Below, piece after piece: positions 1 to 9,195 of a stretch of DNA of 32,191 nt. Source of the DNA: Clostridia bacterium (GTDB lineage: Bacteria; Bacillota; Clostridia; Oscillospirales; CAG-272); NCBI GenBank assembly GCA_017545225.1, contig JAFWPR010000074.1:1-32191 (forward strand), read 5' to 3'. Numbering within the stretch: the first letter of the stretch is position 1; the number at the start of each line of letters is the position of its first letter. The notes below the pieces were generated by a model that did not search any database, was not told the origin of the DNA, and was given only the letters and a program-made list of their open reading frames with translations. A program made the position numbers and the translations under genes.

Positions 1-1768
<1,768 letters not shown>

Positions 1769-1775
1769 GGATAAG

Positions 1776-1803
1776 AAAAGGACCGTAAAACGGTCCTTTT
1801 TTT
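1776..1803 (+). terminator. Intrinsic terminator after pyrG, probably bidirectional
   Basis: The arms AAAAGGACCG and CGGTCCTTTT flank a 5-base TAAAA loop and are followed by a T run. On the minus strand the same hairpin is followed by T-rich sequence, so it could also end tcdA transcripts, whose stop lies 39 bases away. It begins 8 bases after the pyrG stop. Confidence 0.9.
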
Positions 1804-1841
1804 GATCCGCTTTTTTCGGAGAAAAGTTTCCGTGATCTCCG

Positions 1842-2642
1842 TTATTCCGACCGGTCACGCGTCGGCTCCCCGCCGCTTTGTTCCGCTTGCCGGGCGATCA
1901 GATCCTTCACGACCTCGCCGGCGATTATCAGTCCCGCCACGGACGGAACGAACGCGACGCTGCCCGGTATATCGCGGCGCTCGGTGCATTTGCGTTCGGT
2001 CCCGGGAGGGCAGATACAGTTCGTCCGGCAGCTGATCGACGCGTCCTCTTTCGGTCTCGTCGGCTCTTCTTCCGAATAAACGACCTTCAGTTTTTTGACG
2101 CCCCGCCGGCGTAGCTCGCGGCGCATCACCTTGGCGAGAGGACAAGTCTTCGTTTTGTATATGTCGGCGACGCGGAACAGGCTTCCGTCGAGCTTGTTGC
2201 CCGCGCCCATGCAGCTGATGACCGGGACGCCGTGCTCCTGCGCTCTGACGACGAGCTCCAGCTTTGCGGAAACTGTGTCGACCGCGTCGACGACGTAGTC
2301 GTATTCCTCGAACGGAAATTCTCCGGAGTTTTCAGGCAGGAAGAAGCATTTGCGGACGGTTATATCCGCGTCGGGGTTGATCTCGAGCATACGCTCCTTC
2401 ATGACGTCGACCTTGTATTTGCCGACCGTTTTTCTCGTGGCTATGATCTGACGGTTCAGGTTCGTCAGGCAGACCCGGTCGTCGTCGATCAGGTCGAACT
2501 TTCCGACTCCGCTCCGGATCAGCGCCTCGCAGACGTAGCCCCCCACGCCGCCGATGCCGAACACGGCCACGCGGCTCGACTTGAGTTTTTCCATTGCTTC
2601 TGCTCCGAGAAGAAGCTCTGTTCTCGAAAATTGATTCAGCAT
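1842..2642 (-). CDS. tcdA: tRNA threonylcarbamoyladenosine dehydratase (TcdA/CsdL family, E1-like)
   Basis: TcdA uses ATP to cyclise t6A37 of ANN-decoding tRNAs into ct6A. This 266-residue protein has the ThiF/MoeB/E1-like fold. The nucleotide-binding signature VAVFGIGGVGGYVCEALIRSG lies around residues 26-46, followed by the acidic LIDDDRV strand and LTNLNRQ. The N-terminus LNQFSRTELLLG is typical of clostridial members. C-terminal cysteines (SCRTNCICPPG) are present. A GTG nine bases upstream is in frame, but the ATG at 2642 gives the family-typical N-terminus; the ribosome site (GTGAGG) is tight. It lies downstream of a GNAT gene on the same strand, probably co-transcribed. The t6A-forming enzyme Sua5/TsaC is also in this window. 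Confidence 0.9.
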   Translation of the reverse strand: MLNQFSRTELLLGAEAMEKLKSSRVAVFGIGGVGGYVCEALIRSGVGKFDLIDDDRVCLTNLNRQIIATRKTVGKYKVDVMKERMLEINPDADITVRKCFFLPENSGEFPFEEYDYVVDAVDTVSAKLELVVRAQEHGVPVISCMGAGNKLDGSLFRVADIYKTKTCPLAKVMRRELRRRGVKKLKVVYSEEEPTRPKEDASISCRTNCICPPGTERKCTERRDIPGSVAFVPSVAGLIIAGEVVKDLIARQAEQSGGEPTRDRSE

Positions 2643-2654
2643 GATCCTCACCCG

Positions 2655-2672
2655 ATCCCGGCTTGCCGGGAT
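2655..2672. other. Intergenic stem-loop between the GNAT and tcdA genes
   Basis: ATCCCGG and CCGGGAT pair perfectly around a CTTG loop. The T-rich side (TTTTCTG) lies on the plus strand, where there is no gene to terminate. In the minus-strand transcript the hairpin sits just before the tcdA ribosome site. It may be a processing or attenuation element, or a leftover terminator; its role cannot be decided from sequence. Confidence 0.4.
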
Positions 2673-2680
2673 TTTCTGTT

Positions 2681-3130
2681 TTATTTTTCCGCGGTCATGA
2701 CGAGTTCTATCTCGTCTTCGTCCTCGACTCCGGTCGCGCGAAAACCGCGGCTTTCATACAGTTTCCTTGCGACGGAATTGTTCCTGTTGCACGTCAGCGC
2801 GATCCTGTCCGAGTCGCCGAAAGGCTTAGTCTTTACGTATTCGATCACCCGTTCGAGGGCATCCCCGCCGTACCCGCGGCCCTGATGCGCCGCGTCAATC
2901 ATCATGTGCCAGATATCGTATTCGGGTACGTCGTAGTCGTAGATCACCATAACGTATCCGACCATCTCACCGTCCGCGTATATGCCGAACGGTCGGCACT
3001 GATCTCTGTATACGTACGCCTGCGCGAGACTCCGTATCGGGTGGGAAACGTATTCTTCCTGCCCGGGCGCGAGCTTCAGATTGAACGCCTCGATGAAATT
3101 GGCTTCCGTTATGGGTTTCAACTCGATCAT
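2681..3130 (-). CDS. GNAT family N-acetyltransferase
   Basis: This is a 149-residue single-domain GNAT protein, which transfers acetyl from acetyl-CoA to an amine. The acetyl-CoA loop is visible as QGRGYGGDALE (about residues 82-92) after the beta-4 strand IWHMMID. NNSVARKLYESRGF near residue 117 is the usual GNAT motif B. The layout resembles BltD/PaiA-type polyamine acetyltransferases (an N-terminal region with a GxYxDGEMVGY strand), so spermidine is a possible but unproven substrate. GAGGAA lies a few bases before the ATG. A promoter is seen at 3166-3193, divergent from the next plus-strand gene. Confidence 0.85.
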   Translation of the reverse strand: MIELKPITEANFIEAFNLKLAPGQEEYVSHPIRSLAQAYVYRDQCRPFGIYADGEMVGYVMVIYDYDVPEYDIWHMMIDAAHQGRGYGGDALERVIEYVKTKPFGDSDRIALTCNRNNSVARKLYESRGFRATGVEDEDEIELVMTAEK

Positions 3131-3165
3131 AGATTTCCTCGCGGTCTTTGTGTGTTATCACATAT

Positions 3166-3193
3166 ATTGTATCAAAAAAACCGTCGCCGTCAA
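3166..3193 (-). promoter_or_regulatory. Sigma-A-type promoter for the GNAT-tcdA unit
   Basis: Read on the minus strand: TTGACG (3188-3193), a 16-base spacer containing a T8 run, and TACAAT (3166-3171). It lies 35 bases upstream of the GNAT start and back to back with the promoter at 3227-3256. Confidence 0.65.
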
Positions 3194-3226
3194 TACGTCC
3201 GCGACGCTTTATTCACAAAATAACCG

Positions 3227-3256
3227 TTGACAGCCCTTCGCCCCGGGTGATAGAAT
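3227..3256 (+). promoter_or_regulatory. Sigma-A-type promoter for the Gfo/Idh/MocA gene
   Basis: TTGACA (3227-3232), an 18-base spacer, then TAGAAT (3251-3256). A leader of roughly 50 bases follows. It contains a small hairpin (CGGAAC/GTTCCG, 3282-3298) ending just before the ribosome site. Confidence 0.75.
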
Positions 3257-3311
3257 ATTACCGAAGTACAAACAGAAAGGGCGGAACTGCTCGTTCCGTC
3301 GGGTGAAAGAC

Positions 3312-4421
3312 ATGATCGGAGCAAATGATCAGATAAGAATCGGTATCGTAGGGTGCGGCTTCATCGCAAATCAGAAACATCTGCCGTCCCTGCGTCTGTT
3401 GAAAAACGTGTCGCTCGTCGCTTTCTGCGATATCGTCGTCGAGAGAGCGGAAGAAGCGAGGACGAAATACGGCGCGCCGGGGGCGAACGTATATAAGGAC
3501 TACAAAGAGATGCTCGATAAAGAGCAGCTCGACGTCGTTCACGTCTGCACCCCCAACAGATCGCACAGCTTCATTACGGTCGACGCGCTCGAAGCGGGCT
3601 GCCACGTAATGTGCGAGAAGCCGATGGCGATCAACTCGGCAGAGGCGAAGAAGATGATCGACGCCGCGAACAGAACGGGCAAGACTCTCTCCATCGGATA
3701 CCAGAACAGAATGCGTCCGGAGGTGCAGCTCCTCAAACAGAAGGTCGACGAGGGCGTCTTCGGCGATATCTACTACGCGCGCGCGATCGCCATTCGCCGC
3801 CGCGGCGTTCCGAACTGGGGCGTGTTCCTCAACGAGTACGAGCAGGGCGGCGGTCCGCTGATCGACATCGGCACCCACTCCCTCGACCTCACGCTCTGGA
3901 TGATGAACAACTACAAACCGGCGATCTGCCTCGGCTCCACTTTCCAGAAGATGAACAGGGAAGAGGAGATGTATACGAACGGCAAGTGGGACGTCAACGC
4001 GTTTACCGTCGAGGACAGCGCGTTCGGTCTCGTCAAGATGGAAAACGGCGCGACGATCTCCGTAGAGGCCTCGTGGGCGATCAACCTGCCCGAATCGATC
4101 GAGGCGTACACGCAGCTCTCCGGCACCAAAGCGGGAGCCGACATGCGCGGCGGAGTCCGCATCTTCGGCGTCAGGAACGGCGAGTGGTACGTCGACGTCT
4201 ATCCGTACGACGAATACGTCGCCGCGATGAAGACGACGCTCGATCACAGCGACGATCCCGAGGAAGAGATCGAATGCGTCGCCGATGCGAAGCAGTGGAT
4301 CGACGCACTCGTCGAGGGCAAGAAGCCGTGCGTGCTCCCCGAGCAGGCTTACTGCGTTACCCGCATCCTCGAAGGTATCTACGAGTCGGCAAAGACCGGC
4401 AAAGCTTACGTATTCGACTGA
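3312..4421 (+). CDS. Gfo/Idh/MocA family NAD(P)-dependent oxidoreductase
   Basis: A 369-residue protein with an N-terminal Rossmann fold (IGIVGCGFIANQKHLPSL) and the diagnostic EKPMA motif at the end of the nucleotide domain. The C-terminal alpha/beta domain carries GGPLIDIGTHSLDL, which holds the Asp/His pair of the active site. Such enzymes oxidise or epimerise sugars, inositols or their derivatives; the substrate here is unknown. A GTG at 3303 is in frame, but GGGTGA at 3301-3306 is well placed for the ATG at 3312. The gene appears monocistronic, with its own promoter and a terminator 15 bases downstream. The general sugar-metabolism role fits the glycan enzymes elsewhere in the window. 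Confidence 0.9.
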   Translation: MIGANDQIRIGIVGCGFIANQKHLPSLRLLKNVSLVAFCDIVVERAEEARTKYGAPGANVYKDYKEMLDKEQLDVVHVCTPNRSHSFITVDALEAGCHVMCEKPMAINSAEAKKMIDAANRTGKTLSIGYQNRMRPEVQLLKQKVDEGVFGDIYYARAIAIRRRGVPNWGVFLNEYEQGGGPLIDIGTHSLDLTLWMMNNYKPAICLGSTFQKMNREEEMYTNGKWDVNAFTVEDSAFGLVKMENGATISVEASWAINLPESIEAYTQLSGTKAGADMRGGVRIFGVRNGEWYVDVYPYDEYVAAMKTTLDHSDDPEEEIECVADAKQWIDALVEGKKPCVLPEQAYCVTRILEGIYESAKTGKAYVFD

Positions 4422-4437
4422 TATTCAAGCCAAAACG

Positions 4438-4465
4438 AAACGCCCCCGGATCATCCGGGGGCGTT
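4438..4465. terminator. Shared terminator between convergent genes
   Basis: AACGCCCCCGGAT and ATCCGGGGGCGTT form a very stable perfect stem. T-rich sequence flanks it on both sides, better on the minus-strand exit (TTTCGTTTT). It separates the oxidoreductase stop (4421) from the stop of the minus-strand lipoprotein gene (4478). Confidence 0.8.
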
Positions 4466-4477
4466 ATTGTTATGCGA

Positions 4478-6235
4478 TTATCCTCTTCCGGGAGGCGCGA
4501 ATCCTCCGCCGGGACCTCCTCCGCCCGGGCCGAACCCGCCTGTGACCTGATCTCCCTCCTGCGCGGACGACTGCGTCCACGACAGGACCGCGGAGCCGCC
4601 GAGCGAAAGGGTAAAGCTTCCGTTCAGAGCGAGCGCGTCAGACGCGATCCAGAGCGACGAGTAAGACTTGTCGAGAGTGAATGAAGCTATCGTATTACCC
4701 GAAGAATCCGTCAGCGTATAATCGCCCGCGGAGAAATTCGTTCCGCTCGACGCGTACACGTTCGCGCCGTTACCTCCCGACGGGATCTCGCAGATGCCGC
4801 CGAAGGAGAGGATCGTACCGCCCGTAACGGAGATCGAACCGTCGACATCGATCGAACCCGCCATACCGCCCATCGCCGCGCCGCCTCTGACGAGGACGAA
4901 GCCCCCGCTCATCACGAAGTTTCCGTTGGAGTCGACGGCGTCCGTATCGCCGGAGGGCGTCGTCACGGTAACCGTACCGCCCGAGATATTGACCTCGGGG
5001 GTCTTTTCTCCTTTGCAGGCGTTCATTCCGTCATCGTATCCGTTGACGGTGACGTAACCCCCTTCGATCGAGATCACGTTGCCCTCGAGTCCCTCGTGGG
5101 ACTCGGTGACGGTGACCGTACCCCCGGAGATAATGAGTTCTCCGTCCGCGTGGAGTCCGTCGTCGGCAGCCGTGACCATGAGAGTACCGCCGTTTACCGT
5201 TATCTTTCCTTCCGGCGTCAGCCCGTTGTCGAGCTTCGAGTCGGAGTTCGCGTGCACGCCGTCGTCCATCGCGTATATCGTTACTATACCTGCTTCGATC
5301 AGAACTGCGTTTTCCGCCTTGATCCCTTTCGAGGAGGACTCCGTCTCAGATACCGCCCCCGCGCCGCTTTCCGCCGCGTAGTCGGCGGTGTAAACGTACA
5401 GGTTGACGGCCGCTTCTGCTTCGTTGATCACGACGTCGTAAGCCACGCTGATCCCGTCGCACGCGGAGTAAACGCTGATATTTCCGCCGGAGATCGTGAC
5501 GGTCCCGCGCTGATTGCCTTTGCTTGATACGTCTGTGTTCGACGTCTTGATCCCGTCGGCTTCGGTCGATACGAGAGTGAGCGATCCCGACTTGATCTCT
5601 ACCGAGTCGTTGCCCTTTAGCGCGACGCCCGGCGAGGTGACCTTGAGCGTCACGTTCTTTACGGTCAGATCGTCCTTTGACTTGATGCCGTTGTCGTACG
5701 ACGAAGTGACGATCAGAGTTCCCTTGCCGTTGATTTTGAGATCGCAGTCCGACCAGATCGCCGCGTTGCCGTCGGTGTTCCCGTCGCTCGCCGACGAATC
5801 GGCCGCCGCTCTGCTGTCGGTGACGGTGTTGTACGAACCTTCCGCCGATTTCACGCTGACCTCGCCTGCGTTTTTGACGTAAATGGGCGCCGTATCGGAT
5901 GAGGCGAGCGTTACGCCGTCGAAGATGAGGACGACCTCGTCCTCATCGCCCGCGTCGACGGCGATCGAGCCGTCGAGCGCACCCTTGAACGTATACTCGC
6001 CTGCGGCGGTCACCGTGTAAACGTTTCCGTCGACGGTGACGCCCGAAGAGGGCGAAACCGTGAATTCGCCGGTCGCGATGAGCTCGTCGTTCGTCGGGTC
6101 TTCGACCGTTTCGGCCGGGACGGAAACCGCTTCCGTCTCCGTTCCGGATCCCGTCGGATTATTCGCCGTCCCGCAGGATGCGAAGAGGACCGACAGTGCG
6201 GTGATCGCCGCGAACAGCGCGATGAGTTTTTTCAT
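4478..6235 (-). CDS. Carbohydrate-binding beta-helix lipoprotein (Cthe_2159-like)
   Basis: A 585-residue exported lipoprotein. The signal peptide MKKLIALFAAITALSVLFASC ends in a lipobox with Cys21, followed by a Thr/Ser/Glu-rich linker. The body consists of short repeated strands such as VNGGTLMVTAADDGLHA and ISGGTVTVTESHEGLEG, recurring about every 20-25 residues. This is the pattern of right-handed beta-helix proteins of the Cthe_2159 (DUF4353) carbohydrate-binding family, which bind cellulose or pectin-like polymers. The last residues form an unusual Gly/Pro-rich tail (GPGGGGPGGGFAPPGRG). An in-frame GTG at 6244 abuts the AGGAG, while the ATG at 6235 is about 10 bases away and begins a proper signal peptide. 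It is likely anchored outside the membrane to hold polysaccharide. Confidence 0.85.
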   Translation of the reverse strand: MKKLIALFAAITALSVLFASCGTANNPTGSGTETEAVSVPAETVEDPTNDELIATGEFTVSPSSGVTVDGNVYTVTAAGEYTFKGALDGSIAVDAGDEDEVVLIFDGVTLASSDTAPIYVKNAGEVSVKSAEGSYNTVTDSRAAADSSASDGNTDGNAAIWSDCDLKINGKGTLIVTSSYDNGIKSKDDLTVKNVTLKVTSPGVALKGNDSVEIKSGSLTLVSTEADGIKTSNTDVSSKGNQRGTVTISGGNISVYSACDGISVAYDVVINEAEAAVNLYVYTADYAAESGAGAVSETESSSKGIKAENAVLIEAGIVTIYAMDDGVHANSDSKLDNGLTPEGKITVNGGTLMVTAADDGLHADGELIISGGTVTVTESHEGLEGNVISIEGGYVTVNGYDDGMNACKGEKTPEVNISGGTVTVTTPSGDTDAVDSNGNFVMSGGFVLVRGGAAMGGMAGSIDVDGSISVTGGTILSFGGICEIPSGGNGANVYASSGTNFSAGDYTLTDSSGNTIASFTLDKSYSSLWIASDALALNGSFTLSLGGSAVLSWTQSSAQEGDQVTGGFGPGGGGPGGGFAPPGRG

Positions 6236-6266
6236 GAAGATCACACTCCTTTTGTTTTGTGATCCG

Positions 6267-6272
6267 ATTATA
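6267..6272 (-). promoter_or_regulatory. Probable -10 box (TATAAT) of the carbohydrate-binding lipoprotein gene
   Basis: TATAAT on the minus strand, about 32 bases upstream of the ATG at 6235 and just before the AAAGGAG ribosome site. No convincing -35 hexamer is seen at 16-18 bases, so the promoter may be weak or activator-dependent. Confidence 0.45.
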
Positions 6273-6303
6273 CCCGCCGAAAATTGAAGAATGATTGAAA
6301 AGC

Positions 6304-6338
6304 CGAAAAAACTTTTCGGGACCGCGAAAAGCGGTCCC
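6304..6338 (-). terminator. Intrinsic terminator of the aldo/keto reductase gene
   Basis: GGGACCGC and GCGGTCCC (6318-6338) form an 8-bp stem. On the minus strand it is followed by GAAAAGTTTTTTC. It lies just downstream of the reductase stop at 6346. Confidence 0.85.
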
Positions 6339-6345
6339 GCGCGGT

Positions 6346-7452
6346 TCAGTCTTTCTTTTCAAACAGTTCGACGGCGCGTTCGAGCAGGGAGCGGATCTCG
6401 ATATGCTGCGGGCAGGCGTCCTCGCATGCACCGCATCCGAGGCACTCCGAAGCTTTCGGCGCGCTGGAGGTGTGCTTGGAATAATAGAAGTTTGCGTTCC
6501 ACGTCCCGAATTCTTCCTTCGTGTTGAGGCACGAGAATATCTCCGGGATCGGTATTCCGACGGGGCATCTCTCCGTGCAGTACCGGCAGGAGGTACAGGG
6601 AATTGCGTGACGCTCCGAGAAGATTTCCCTCACGCGGTCGATCGCGGCGAGCTCCTCCTCGCTGAGCGGCTTGGGATCGCTCATCACGGCGATATTCTCT
6701 TTCGTCATTTCAAGATCGCTCATGCCGGAGAGGACCATGAAGACTCCGTCCTGATCGGCTGCGAAACGGAGCGCGTACGAAGCGGGCGAGCCGCCGAGCG
6801 CGCGGAACACCTCCGCCGCCTCGTCCGGGACCTTAGCCAGAGCGCCGCCTTTGACGGGCTCCATCACGATCGCCGGCTTGCCGTGCTTCCGGCAGACTTC
6901 GAGGCAGAGGCGCGACTGGACGGACGAGGCCTCAAAGTCGATATAGTTCAGCTGTATCTGTACGACTTCCACTTCCGGATATTCCGTCAGTATCTTCTCG
7001 AGCACGGACGCCCTGTCGTGGAAAGAGATCCCGACGTGCTTTATCTTTCCTTCCTCTTTTAATTCGAACGCCGTCTCGTATGCGCGGCACTTTTTGTATT
7101 TTTCGTAGTTCGTCTCGTCCTGAGCGTGCATCAGGTAAAAATCGAGATATTCGACCCCGAGCGTGCCAAGCTGGCTCTCGAAAAACGGACGTATATCTTC
7201 TTCCGAAGAGAAGAAGTTGTCGGACAATTTGTCCGTCAGGATATACGCGTCGCGCGGATACCTCGTCGTGAGGCAGTCGTGAAGGGCGACCTCCGACTGT
7301 CCTCCGTGATATCCGTGCGCGGTGTCGAAATAGTTGAACCCGGAGTCGATGAACAGATCGACCATCTCGGAAAACTTCTCTCTGTCCGGTTTTCCGTCTT
7401 TCATCGGCAGTCTCATACAGCCGAAACCGAATTTCTTTTTTATTCCGTACAT
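6346..7452 (-). CDS. Aldo/keto reductase with C-terminal 4Fe-4S ferredoxin domain
   Basis: A 368-residue cytoplasmic enzyme. The AKR barrel carries the expected tetrad at D43, Y48 (FDTAHGY), K75 (TDK) and H109 (LMH). The C-terminal part is a bacterial ferredoxin-like domain with two CxxCxxCxxxCP motifs, at Cys 286/289/292/296 and Cys 337/340/343/347, so two 4Fe-4S clusters are likely. This AKR-ferredoxin arrangement is common in anaerobes. It suggests electron exchange with a reduced ferredoxin or flavoprotein as well as NAD(P)H; the substrate is unknown. The ATG has AAAGG about 11 bases upstream. A possible -10 (TATACT, 7476-7481 minus) lies upstream, divergent from the strong TSCPD promoter. 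It ends at its own terminator. Confidence 0.9.
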   Translation of the reverse strand: MYGIKKKFGFGCMRLPMKDGKPDREKFSEMVDLFIDSGFNYFDTAHGYHGGQSEVALHDCLTTRYPRDAYILTDKLSDNFFSSEEDIRPFFESQLGTLGVEYLDFYLMHAQDETNYEKYKKCRAYETAFELKEEGKIKHVGISFHDRASVLEKILTEYPEVEVVQIQLNYIDFEASSVQSRLCLEVCRKHGKPAIVMEPVKGGALAKVPDEAAEVFRALGGSPASYALRFAADQDGVFMVLSGMSDLEMTKENIAVMSDPKPLSEEELAAIDRVREIFSERHAIPCTSCRYCTERCPVGIPIPEIFSCLNTKEEFGTWNANFYYSKHTSSAPKASECLGCGACEDACPQHIEIRSLLERAVELFEKKD

Positions 7453-7524
7453 ATCAGCACCCGCCTTTCATAATGAGTATATCACGAAACCGCCCGCAAA
7501 AAGTTAACTTTTTTAAAACGTGAC

Positions 7525-7553
7525 TTGACACGTCGGGGCGATTTTAGTATATT
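7525..7553 (+). promoter_or_regulatory. Sigma-A-type promoter for the TSCPD gene
   Basis: TTGACA (7525-7530), a 17-base spacer, then TATATT (7548-7553). It lies 28 bases before the ATG at 7581, which has AGGAG at a good distance. Confidence 0.8.
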
Positions 7554-7580
7554 AAAGAAAACGGAAAAAAGGAGCGAAAA

Positions 7581-7844
7581 ATGACTTACAGATACAAGAC
7601 CGAGATGACGTGCTCTTCCGAGATCACGTTCGACCTCGACGGCGACGTCGTCACCAATATCGCGTTTACGGGAGGCTGCAACGGCAACCTCAAGGCGATC
7701 TCGAAGATCCTCGACGGCTGGACCGTCGACCAAATCGTCGAAAAACTCGAGGGCAACACGTGCGGCAGAAGACCGACCTCGTGCGCCGATCAGCTTGCCC
7801 GCGCCGTCAAAGCGGCGTACGAGAAGTCTAAAAATGACAATTGA
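7581..7844 (+). CDS. TSCPD domain protein (TIGR03905-like)
   Basis: An 87-residue protein consisting of one TSCPD domain: FTGGCNGNLKAISKIL followed by CGRRPTSCADQLARA. This small cysteine-containing domain also occurs at the end of B12-dependent ribonucleotide reductases and as stand-alone proteins in Clostridia. The function of the stand-alone form is not established. The eponymous motif here reads TSCAD. The gene has its own consensus promoter and ribosome site. The last codons (Asn-Asp-Asn-stop) are made of the TGACAAT heptad repeat that continues past the stop, so the present C-terminus may have been set by repeat expansion. Confidence 0.85.
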   Translation: MTYRYKTEMTCSSEITFDLDGDVVTNIAFTGGCNGNLKAISKILDGWTVDQIVEKLEGNTCGRRPTSCADQLARAVKAAYEKSKNDN

Positions 7845-7872
7845 CAATTGACACCGGACAATTGACAATGGA
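7835..7872. repeat. TGACAAT heptad tandem repeat across a stop codon
   Basis: Five consecutive 7-base units: TGACAAT (7835), TGACAAT (7842), TGACACC (7849), GGACAAT (7856), TGACAAT (7863), followed by GGA. The second unit supplies the TGA stop of the TSCPD gene. The repeat lies in the 39-base gap between two convergent genes. It resembles the short heptanucleotide tandem repeats known from some bacterial genomes. Confidence 0.8.
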
Positions 7873-7883
7873 AAAGGATCTCG

Positions 7884-8357
7884 TCAACTGCACAGATCGC
7901 AATATTCGATCCCGATCACTTTTTCGAGTTCTTTCGGGTCGAGCGAGACCTGTCTTCCGACTTTCCCGCCGCTGAAATAAATAACCCGGAACAGTTCCGC
8001 GCTTTTGTCTATGAAAGTGCGGAACTGTTTTTTCATTCCGACGGGGGAACAACCGCCGTGAACGTAACCGGTCAGAGGCAGCAGTTCTTTTTCCTTTATC
8101 ATGGCGATGCTTTTCTCCCCCGCCGCGGCCGCGGCGAGCTTGAGGTTCAGCTCGCGCAGGACGGGGACCATGAAGACGTAATGCTCGCCCGATTTTCCGA
8201 CGGTCACGAGCGTTTTGAAGACGGACTCCGGATCCGCGCCCGTCTCGCGCGCCGCTTCCGCGCCGCTCTTCTGCTTCGCGTCGAAAGAGTAATGCTCATA
8301 TTTCACTCCCGACGCGTCGAAAACTCTCATAACGTTCGTCTTGTCGTCTTTTCCCAT
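7884..8357 (-). CDS. ybaK: YbaK/EbsC family Cys-tRNA(Pro)/aminoacyl-tRNA deacylase
   Basis: A 157-residue single-domain protein of the YbaK family. These proteins hydrolyse misacylated tRNA in trans, classically Cys-tRNA(Pro). Visible family features are TNVMRVFDASGVKYEHYSF at the start, the conserved lysine region FKTLVTVG, the strand HYVFMVPV, the GYVHGGCSPVGMKK loop, and IYFSGGKVGRQVSLDP near the end. An upstream in-frame ATG at 8378 overlaps the -10/ribosome-site region. The ATG at 8357 has GGAGG about 9 bases before it and is the better start. A TATAAT on the minus strand (8379-8384) is close upstream. It is convergent with the TSCPD gene. Confidence 0.92.
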   Translation of the reverse strand: MGKDDKTNVMRVFDASGVKYEHYSFDAKQKSGAEAARETGADPESVFKTLVTVGKSGEHYVFMVPVLRELNLKLAAAAAGEKSIAMIKEKELLPLTGYVHGGCSPVGMKKQFRTFIDKSAELFRVIYFSGGKVGRQVSLDPKELEKVIGIEYCDLCS

Positions 8358-8378
8358 GTTCTTAATCCTCCGCACCAT

Positions 8379-8384
8379 ATTATA
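8379..8384 (-). promoter_or_regulatory. Probable -10 box (TATAAT) of ybaK
   Basis: TATAAT on the minus strand, 21 bases upstream of the ATG at 8357, implying a very short leader that just includes GGAGG. No clear -35 hexamer is seen; upstream lies the T tract of the VWA-gene terminator. Confidence 0.5.
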
Positions 8385-8387
8385 TCA

Positions 8388-8426
8388 TAAAAACGAAAAG
8401 AAGGGCGGTTTTTCGAAACCGCCCTC
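8388..8426 (-). terminator. Intrinsic terminator of the VWA gene
   Basis: GGGCGGTTT and AAACCGCCC pair (8403-8426). On the minus strand they are followed by a T-rich tract (8388-8402), just downstream of the VWA stop at 8439. The tract runs directly into the ybaK promoter region. Confidence 0.85.
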
Positions 8427-8438
8427 CGTCAGCAGTCT

Positions 8439-9089
8439 TTACTTTCTGCTGTTGTAGTCCTCGCAGATCTCTTCCGCCCAATCCTCGCTGATCTTCGCGC
8501 ACTTCCTCATCTTCGTTATCGCCGACCCGACCGCGGAGTACAGCACTCTCGTCCCTTCGGCGTCCGCACGGTAGTCCACGGCGCGGCTCTCGTCGATGCC
8601 GAACGTCGCCGCCGTGGTCACGGCGTCGATGTTAGCGCCTATGAAGAGGAATTCCCAGCCGTCCTTTTTCTTCTTTTCGATCATCGCCTTGACTTTTTCC
8701 GCCGTAAACTCTCTGCTCGCGTTCTCCAGCCCGTCCGTCGTGATGACGAAGACCACGTTGCCCGGCACGTCCTCTTTGCGGATATACTTGTGGACCTTTT
8801 CGACGTGCTGAACGGTCGATCCGATCGCGTCGAGCAGGGCGGTGCACCCGCGGACGAAATACTCCTTTTCCGTCATCTCGGGGACTTCGCCGATCGGCAG
8901 TCTGTCGTGGAGCGTCTCGACGACTCCGTCGAAAAGGACGGTGGTGACGAACGCCTCGCCTTCCTCCCCGCGCTGCTTTTTCAGCATCGAGTTGAAGCCT
9001 CCGATCGTGTCGGATTCGAGCCCTCCCATCGACCCGCTTCTGTCGAGGATGAATACCATCTCGGTGATCTTGTTCTTTTCGTTTTTCAT
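8439..9089 (-). CDS. VWA domain protein (TerY-like)
   Basis: A 216-residue protein that is almost entirely one von Willebrand factor A domain. The metal-ion-dependent adhesion site is complete: DRSGS at residues 16-20, the conserved Thr in GCTALLDAIGST, and the Asp of TTDGLEN. There is no signal peptide or membrane segment, so it is probably cytoplasmic. Such soluble VWA proteins resemble TerY of stress/tellurite-type clusters and act as protein-binding modules; no ter genes are visible here. The ribosome site GGGAG is well placed. The upstream gene on the same strand encodes the macro-like/C-terminal-domain protein, separated by a leader with two perfect stem-loops and a possible own -10. 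Confidence 0.88.
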   Translation of the reverse strand: MKNEKNKITEMVFILDRSGSMGGLESDTIGGFNSMLKKQRGEEGEAFVTTVLFDGVVETLHDRLPIGEVPEMTEKEYFVRGCTALLDAIGSTVQHVEKVHKYIRKEDVPGNVVFVITTDGLENASREFTAEKVKAMIEKKKKDGWEFLFIGANIDAVTTAATFGIDESRAVDYRADAEGTRVLYSAVGSAITKMRKCAKISEDWAEEICEDYNSRK

Positions 9090-9111
9090 TTTCTTATCTC
9101 CCTTTCGGCCG

Positions 9112-9172
9112 GGTAACTTCCGTTACCCGATAAATTTCGGCGTGACCGTTTCCCGATCACGCCGTCATTATA
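9112..9172 (-). promoter_or_regulatory. Probable -10 and structured leader of the VWA gene
   Basis: TATAAT on the minus strand (9167-9172) lies about 78 bases upstream of the start. Between them are two inverted repeats. One pairs GGCGTGA with TCACGCC (about 9138-9164). The second, CGGGTAAC/GTTACCCG (about 9112-9131), is a perfect 8-bp stem ending about 10 bases before the ribosome site. No -35 box is clear. Confidence 0.5.
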
Positions 9173-9195
9173 TACCGGAAAGAAATCGCGGGGGT

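Noticed and set aside
2655-2672. Terminator of the GNAT gene
   Set aside because: The T-rich side is on the wrong strand for the minus-strand GNAT-tcdA unit, so listed only as a stem-loop.
3272-3311. Riboswitch in the leader of the oxidoreductase gene
   Set aside because: Only one small hairpin (6-bp stem) in a roughly 50-base leader; no known aptamer pattern.
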